Positions 63,713 through 64,000 of a stretch of 64,000 bases of DNA are shown piece after piece; the first letter of the stretch is position 1; the number at the start of each line of letters is the position of its first letter. The notes below the pieces were generated by a model. The model did no database searches. It worked only from the letters and a program-made list of their open reading frames with translations, and was not told the origin of the DNA. The DNA comes from Zoogloea sp. (lineage in GTDB: Bacteria > Pseudomonadota > Gammaproteobacteria > Burkholderiales > Rhodocyclaceae). The stretch spans positions 1 through 64,000 of the forward strand of contig JAKLLO010000008.1 in NCBI GenBank assembly GCA_023150095.1, written 5' to 3'. A program made the translations under genes and the position numbers.

Positions 63713-64000
63713 TCAGCGACGGCGGCGCAGCAGGCCGCCCACGCCCAGCGCGCCCATCAGCAGCGCCAGGCTGCCGGGCTCCGGCGCTTCATGCACAGAG
63801 AAGGCGGTGGCGTCGGGGCTGGAGAAGCTCAGGGCAAAGGGATCGCCGTTATAGAGCGACACGCCGGCCAGATGGAAGGTGGCCTTGTCGTCGGCCAGGC
63901 AGAACCAGCCGTTGTCGCGGTTGGTGCCGGGATCGCCGCAGCGCACGCCTGCGGTGTAGGACACGAAGGGGTCGATGTTCAGCAGGAAGTCGTTGTCGAA
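63713..64000 (-). CDS. PEP-CTERM protein, C-terminal part (5' end outside the window)
   Basis: The reading frame is open from the window edge to the stop at 63713 and encodes at least 95 residues. The C-terminus is a standard PEP-CTERM sorting signal: PEPGSLALLMGALGVGGLLRRRR. The preceding part is beta-rich with cysteines (AGVRCGDPGTNRDNGWFCLADDKATFHLAGVSLYNGD). Such proteins are exported and processed by exosortase. An in-frame GTG at 63964 is not the true start because codons continue upstream without a stop. Confidence 0.88.
   Translation of the reverse strand, partial: FDNDFLLNIDPFVSYTAGVRCGDPGTNRDNGWFCLADDKATFHLAGVSLYNGDPFALSFSSPDATAFSVHEAPEPGSLALLMGALGVGGLLRRRR

Overview
The window is GC-rich chromosomal DNA, densely packed with genes on both strands. 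It looks like a betaproteobacterium of the Rhodocyclales type (Azoarcus/Thauera/Zoogloea-like). The grounds are the torF-glnK-amtB operon next to ubiK and a comM/yifB homologue, PEP-CTERM proteins, a YheS-type ABC-F protein, PurU and ThrH, a D-malate dehydrogenase with its LysR regulator, and an ExaC-type aldehyde dehydrogenase with DUF779. The genus is an inference from protein families and gene order. I recognise no rRNA, tRNA, insertion sequence or prophage.

Layout. Positions 1-1038 hold the leader-distal end of a type I-E-like CRISPR array: 28-nt repeats, 17 spacers in view and a decayed last repeat at the right end. No cas genes are visible. After a small unknown gene and a tract of degenerate 21-bp repeats comes a translationally coupled pair, an AAA/OLD-like ATPase and a DUF4276 (TOPRIM-like) protein, which is a candidate anti-phage module (2157-3925). 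Positions 4055-32490 carry mostly housekeeping and regulatory genes: HflX, DmlR/DmlA, a response regulator behind a sigma-28-type promoter, YjbQ, an amidohydrolase that lacks its usual metal ligands, RodA, a MASE1 kinase with a FixJ-type regulator, an ion antiporter group, a cytochrome c4-like protein, an NYN-domain protein, YheS, ThrH, PurU, PhnA/YjdM and TrmA. Positions 33246-36134 hold the nitrogen-control operon torF-glnK-amtB behind a near-perfect sigma-54 promoter with NtrC-like sites. UbiK, YceI, ComM/YifB, a Bcr/CflA exporter, a Nudix hydrolase, a SprA-like metalloprotease and a PEP-CTERM protein follow. Positions 45151-51158 form a branched-chain amino-acid-type ABC transporter operon with two tandem binding proteins.

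The most interesting block is 51777-63577. An aldehyde dehydrogenase plus DUF779 pair has a sigma-54 promoter and an upstream palindrome. Next comes a cytoplasmic [NiFe]-hydrogenase locus: a small subunit whose proximal cluster motif is Cys-x-x-Asp, a large subunit gene that is broken in this sequence, a maturation protease, and a histidine kinase with an N-terminal Rieske domain followed by PAS domains. The order suggests an H2 sensor that passes electrons or a redox signal to a Rieske-equipped kinase. Facing it, 9 bp away, is a three-gene operon (SEL1-repeat protein, TolQ/ExbB/MotA-like protein, DUF2149 ExbD-like protein). Then come a cupin protein and a NarL-type two-component pair. Related GC-rich palindromes lie upstream of these last units, so they may share regulation. 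The window ends inside a second PEP-CTERM gene.
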